Shown one piece after another: positions 60,313 to 64,000 of a stretch of DNA of 64,000 nt. The first letter of the stretch is position 1, and every line of letters starts with the position of its first letter. The notes under the pieces were generated by a model that did no database searches, had not been told where the DNA came from, and saw only the letters and a program-made list of their open reading frames with translations. Both the position numbers and the translations under genes were made by a program. The DNA is from Coprinopsis marcescibilis (Eukaryota > Basidiomycota > Agaricomycetes > Agaricales > Psathyrellaceae). The stretch is from assembly GCA_004369085.1 (NCBI GenBank), contig ML210146.1, positions 682,001-746,000 on the forward strand, in the 5' to 3' direction.

Positions 60313-60533
60313 GGAGCCTCTGGTGTACATCTGTTCCCACGAGTCACACAGGCCTACGACATTGATGCCAGTCGTTCCTTCTTGTCAACCTTCACAAACC
60401 AATTCAGTGATACTAGTACTTCTATACTCCCATGACCATTTCTACCACTGCCAGTAACTTCCCTCTCTAATGGCCACAGCGTCGCATGTATCGATAGCGC
60501 GTAGGTTGATTTATTGGCCGGAATGAAGGTAGA

Positions 60534-61378
60534 TTGACACAAATCCATTACGGCCGCATAGATAACACCGTCACCAAAATCCACGAACGATATGCTGGCC
60601 CAGACCAAGGCGCTGGGAGTCGTCTGCCAGTCTTGATTGCCTCCACCGCGCCTGCACCAGAAGCCCTGTTAGACGACGAGGGTCAGGAAGACAGCGCTGA
60701 TATCAGTTTCCGTATTGAGAGATGTACAGAGGACGACTCCGACGCCGAAAATTGTGCTGAGTACCTCCCCCACCCAGAGATGACGACCAAGGAGTGTGGG
60801 CGTGTGACGTTTCGCTCCCGAGTTCGTATCACATCTGGGATTAGCAGGCACAGACGCACAACTGCACAACATAATCAAAGCTACTCTATCCCTGGACTCA
60901 CTCCTGATTCATCTCGTTCAAGTTCGCCCTCTTCCTCAATATCCGCTCCCCTCAGGTTCCATTCTGAGGAACCAGAGCCCAAACCGGGCTGGGGCACCCT
61001 TGGTCAACGGGTCTCGCTCCTGGGGCGACGTAACTCACGCAAACGAAGTCCCCAAACGCGACAAACCATGACGAGGCTGGGCGCAACACTCCCTGGAGAC
61101 GCACATGTTGCTACGATGCATTCAAGTGAGACCACACCTCTGCTTGCCGCGTCGGGCACAATGTATGCACGTCACAACGCTTGCGACTGCGGTCGATGTA
61201 GAGATGAAGCCGTCTGTTCAAAATCGCTCACGTCTGACCCAATTCATTTCTTGAATGCCCGTGTAAGAGTCTTTCAAATACCCGAATCGTGGCTTGCTGA
61301 CACTTTTCCTAGTGGTGGTGGGATAGCTTGCATTATTATATCACTTGCCGATGTCTCGATGAGTCGGATGAAGACTAA
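60534..61378 (+). CDS. Hypothetical basidiomycete protein, Cys-rich end
   Basis: Reads IHYGRIDNTVTKIHERY, ISFRIERCTEDDSDAEN, ECGRVTFRSRVRITSG, then a Ser-rich middle, and GWGTLGQRVSLLGRRNSRKR. The C-terminus is conserved-looking: YARHNACDCGRCRDEAVC and SLTSDPIHFLNAR, followed by a spliced last exon WWWDSLHYYITCRCLDESDE and a stop at 61378. The long frame continuing to 61460 without that splice is less likely. The 5' end is open: a Met at 60470 could join by a very short intron. I do not recognise a domain; the Cys pattern might bind metal. Confidence 0.5.
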
Positions 61379-61534
61379 TTTACGATCATTGACGATATTC
61401 AGACCATTCTTCCGTATTGCAAGTTCATCGCACATGCCATCTCTATTTTACTCATTGTAATCAAGTACAGTTGTACATTTAACCAGTCCTACGAGTTAAG
61501 GAAATACCGAAGAAACTCTGGTAAGAAATTTGCC

Positions 61535-63058
61535 TTAAACCTTGCTTGCGTTTTGGAGAAGTACCTCCCGCTTGGGCATAACCATGGTAGGAGGAAGTGT
61601 CTTGATGGGTGGCAGCCTACCGGCGGCAGTCTTGCGAGCGTCTTGCATCAAGAGCTGATCCATCACGACCAAGGAAGCCATTGCTTCAACGATGGGAACG
61701 GCACGAGGGACGACGCATGGGTCGTGGCGACCACGAGCAGCCAATGTACCAGGCGTTCCATCATAACGAGCGGTTTGTTGGCCCTGAGAAATCGTAGCAG
61801 GAGATTTGAAGCCGATCCTGACGGAGGGGTGTGTTCAGTAAGGCAACCGGCTATACCGGAGAAAAACCGACCTGAAGTAGATATCCTCTCCATTGGTAAT
61901 ACCTCCTTGAATACCTCCACTCCAATTGGATGTCGTACCGAGTCGGCCGTCGGGACGAAGGACGAAAGGATCGTTGTGCTTGCTACCAGGGACCTCAGTT
62001 CCACGGAAACCAGACCCAATTTCAAAGGCTTTGGTTGCTGGGATAGAGAGCATCGCGTGTCCCAGCGCAGCCTCGAACTTGTCAAACACCGGTTCTCCAA
62101 GACCGGAGGGAACATTACGGATAACGCAAGTTACGGTACCCCCGATAGAATCCAGACCATCTTTAGCCCGGATAATACGCTGTTCAAAATGAAAGATCAG
62201 AATAGTTACCCGGACACATAACATTCAACTTACCTGAGTCATCTTTTCAGCAGTCGCTGAGTGAGGACAGCGTGTTGGGTGCTTGTCTACTTCTTCCCGA
62301 GTAATCGTTTTCAGCAACTTTCTGAAGTCTTCGGAAACTGCGTCGTCTGCGTCATCGTCATCCTCGTTGGTATCGGAACGCGTAAGGGAGGGAGGCGAAA
62401 GTTCGTTGGGAAGATGAATCTTGCCGACCGATGAAACAAATGCTACGATTTCGATCCCATAGGCCTGTTTCAAATACCTTTCGGCGATGGCACCAGCAGC
62501 CACTCGACCTGAGAGATAGAAGATCAAGATCGCTTCTCCGGAAAACAAAGGAAGCGCCTACCAATGGTTTCGCGGGCGCTAGAACGGCCACCACCGCTGC
62601 TGGCCTTGACGCCATACTTCTCAAGGTAAGTAAAGTCAGCGTGGCTAGGCCTAGGAAAGAGATCGGTTTCGGTATAATCGTGAGGCCTTTGGTCCTCGTT
62701 CTTAACGAGCAATGCGATCGGGGTACCAAGGGTCACGCCATGCTCCAAACCAGACTGGAGCTGGACAAGATCCTTTTCGTTTCTCTGTAGTAGACCATGT
62801 TAAATGAATAGATTGAAGAGAAGGAGAAGGAAATCGTACCGGGGTAGTAAGGTCACTCTGGCCAGGTCTGCGGCGGCTAAGCTGGACCTGTATGTCTTGG
62901 GCAGATAACTCGAGTCCCTGTTATGCGATGAGCAAGCAATACATAAATCAACCGAGCGATGTACTGACTGGGGGGCATCCGTCGATTATAGCACCGACTG
63001 AGGGGCAATGACTTTCGCCGTAAGTGGTTACACGAAAGAGGCGGCCAAAGGTGGACAT
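61535..63058 (-). CDS. ARO2: Chorismate synthase
   Basis: Last enzyme of the shikimate pathway: EPSP to chorismate, using reduced FMN. Five or six exons begin [20 protein letters not shown] and [16 protein letters not shown]. Other landmarks are [95 protein letters not shown] and [20 protein letters not shown]. All three family signatures are intact. An acidic insert ([14 protein letters not shown]) sits in the middle, as in fungal bifunctional enzymes, but no flavin reductase domain was seen. The start is 63058; upstream is the divergent SAP30-like gene. Confidence 0.94.
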
Positions 63059-63335
63059 TGTAAAGTGGCTCGGTTTTTTGGTGAAATTGTTTGTGGGGTG
63101 ATGTGTCTCTGAACACGAATGTTAGCTGCACAGGTACTTATACTGGCGAATGTGAGCATTACGAACTTGCTGACGCAGAGTCGGTAGAAGATAAAAGACG
63201 AGGAGTCGAGTAAGATTGTGGAAGAAATAGTGAAGATTAGATGATATAAGTAATAGCCGATTTAGATGCCGACTAGCCCGCTGGTTGATCGACGAAATAT
63301 CTCTCAGGCTTGTTCAGCCACCAACCAGTACCTTG

Positions 63336-64000
63336 ATGTCAGCCTCCATAGTCCAACCTTCAGCTTCGCGCGCTAGAACACAATCAAGAAAGAAAGCAAA
63401 CGACGATGCATCGTATTTTGGGCCGTCCACATCACTGTCTGCCACCACAGCAACGAAACGGCAGGCGGCGGACAAGCTGGACGGAGAACCTCGAGTGAAA
63501 CGGAAACGTGCTGAGCCAGCGCCAGTCCAGCCAGCGGCAAAGAAAGATGGTCCAGAGCTCGAACCGAGATTATCTTTGGTATGTCGGCAGTTGTGTAGCG
63601 TTCATTTATATTAACCAGTCATGGACCCTGCACAGGTCGAATTCAACAAGATGTCTGTCCAGGTGCTTTACAAATACATGACACAGTTCGATATCATTCC
63701 CCCAGTATATCCCTCACCACTTACCGCCGAAGACCCTCCATATCCCGCGCTACTGGCTGACAGCCAACGCCAACCATCGAGGTCACCCAGTCCTCCGCCC
63801 ACTACAACTCCCGCGAACCGTCCTCGTCGAGAACCTAGCCAGAGTCAGCAACGGCGCAGAAGTTCGAGGCTGGTGGACGAGGATCTTCCCTACCGGACGC
63901 CTGTTCTCGCAGACATTGCTGACCTACCCAATGTACTTGCCACCGTTGTGGAGCGTCATTTTCGTGAAATGGTTTCCATCAATGGACGGGAAGAAGTCGA
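63336..64000 (+). CDS. SAP30-like Sin3-binding protein, cut by window end
   Basis: Partial gene. Exon 1 (63336-63578) encodes MSASIVQPSASRARTQS and a basic stretch (KLDGEPRVKRKRAEPAP). The second exon from 63636 begins VEFNKMSVQVLYKYMTQFDI, then PPVYPSPLTAEDPPYPALL, a Ser/Pro-rich part and ADIADLPNVLATVVERHFRE before the window ends. The EFNKMSVQVL..YM block and the VERHF helix resemble the Sin3-binding region of Sap30, a subunit of the Sin3-Rpd3 histone deacetylase. The fit is partial, so treat the name as provisional. The gene diverges from ARO2 with 277 nt between starts. Confidence 0.45.

Noticed and set aside
61260..61460. Long read-through frame at the end of the hypothetical gene at 60534
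   Set aside because: A donor GTAAGA at about 61263 and acceptor TAG before 61315 give a better C-terminus that begins with three Trp; the read-through is probably intronic.

Overview
This is nuclear DNA of a filamentous basidiomycete, most likely an Agaricomycete. Genes are packed on both strands and broken by many GT-AG introns of about 45-65 nt. The gene set is fungal: a Cdc11-type septin, Atg16 without WD40 repeats, an INO80 subunit Ies1 and a GH3 beta-glucosidase with a CBM1 cellulose-binding module. No prokaryotic operon, CRISPR array, rRNA or convincing tRNA was seen. Most gene models below were rebuilt by hand by joining exons and checking codon phase, so starts and some splice sites remain provisional.

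Left part (0-17 kb): a Ser/Pro-rich hypothetical gene, an Ies1 gene (minus), an HX4D/EGT acyltransferase (minus), an F-box/LRR-like single-exon gene, a very long alpha/beta hydrolase, a second diverged Ies1-like gene (plus), and a large MIT-domain protein (minus). The two Ies1 genes share intron positions and exon sizes, so they are ancient paralogues about 8 kb apart.

Middle part (17-40 kb): the Cdc11 septin and mitochondrial MSH1 diverge from a promoter of about 130 bp. MSH1 converges on a mitochondrial aconitase of the Aco2 type, which contains three microexons of 9, 11 and 8 nt. Then come a secreted CBM1-GH3 beta-glucosidase, an Osh3-like oxysterol-binding protein with a degenerate ligand signature, 6-phosphogluconate dehydrogenase, an ASNSD1-like amidotransferase/synthetase and prohibitin 1.

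Right part (40-64 kb): a Pub1/TIA-1-type RNA-binding protein, then Atg16 and Ypt7/Rab7 as a head-to-head pair. Next is a chromodomain protein whose C-terminal half looks like the SPOC plus PIN-like core of the Chp1/TASOR family. It is followed by AP-1 sigma, 6-phosphogluconolactonase, a single-pass membrane protein and a PXA-domain protein. A gene-poor stretch at about 55.6-58.3 kb holds broken coding remnants. The window closes with a CofD/UPF0052 protein, a hypothetical gene, chorismate synthase and the start of a SAP30-like gene cut by the window end.

Most genes are core housekeeping. Functional links are modest: both 6-phosphogluconolactonase and 6-phosphogluconate dehydrogenase (oxidative pentose phosphate pathway) lie here, Atg16 and Ypt7 both serve autophagy and vacuole fusion, and several genes concern chromatin (two Ies1, the Chp1-like protein, SAP30-like). 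The best candidates for something new are the Chp1/TASOR-like protein, the Ies1 paralogue pair and the degenerate Osh signature.
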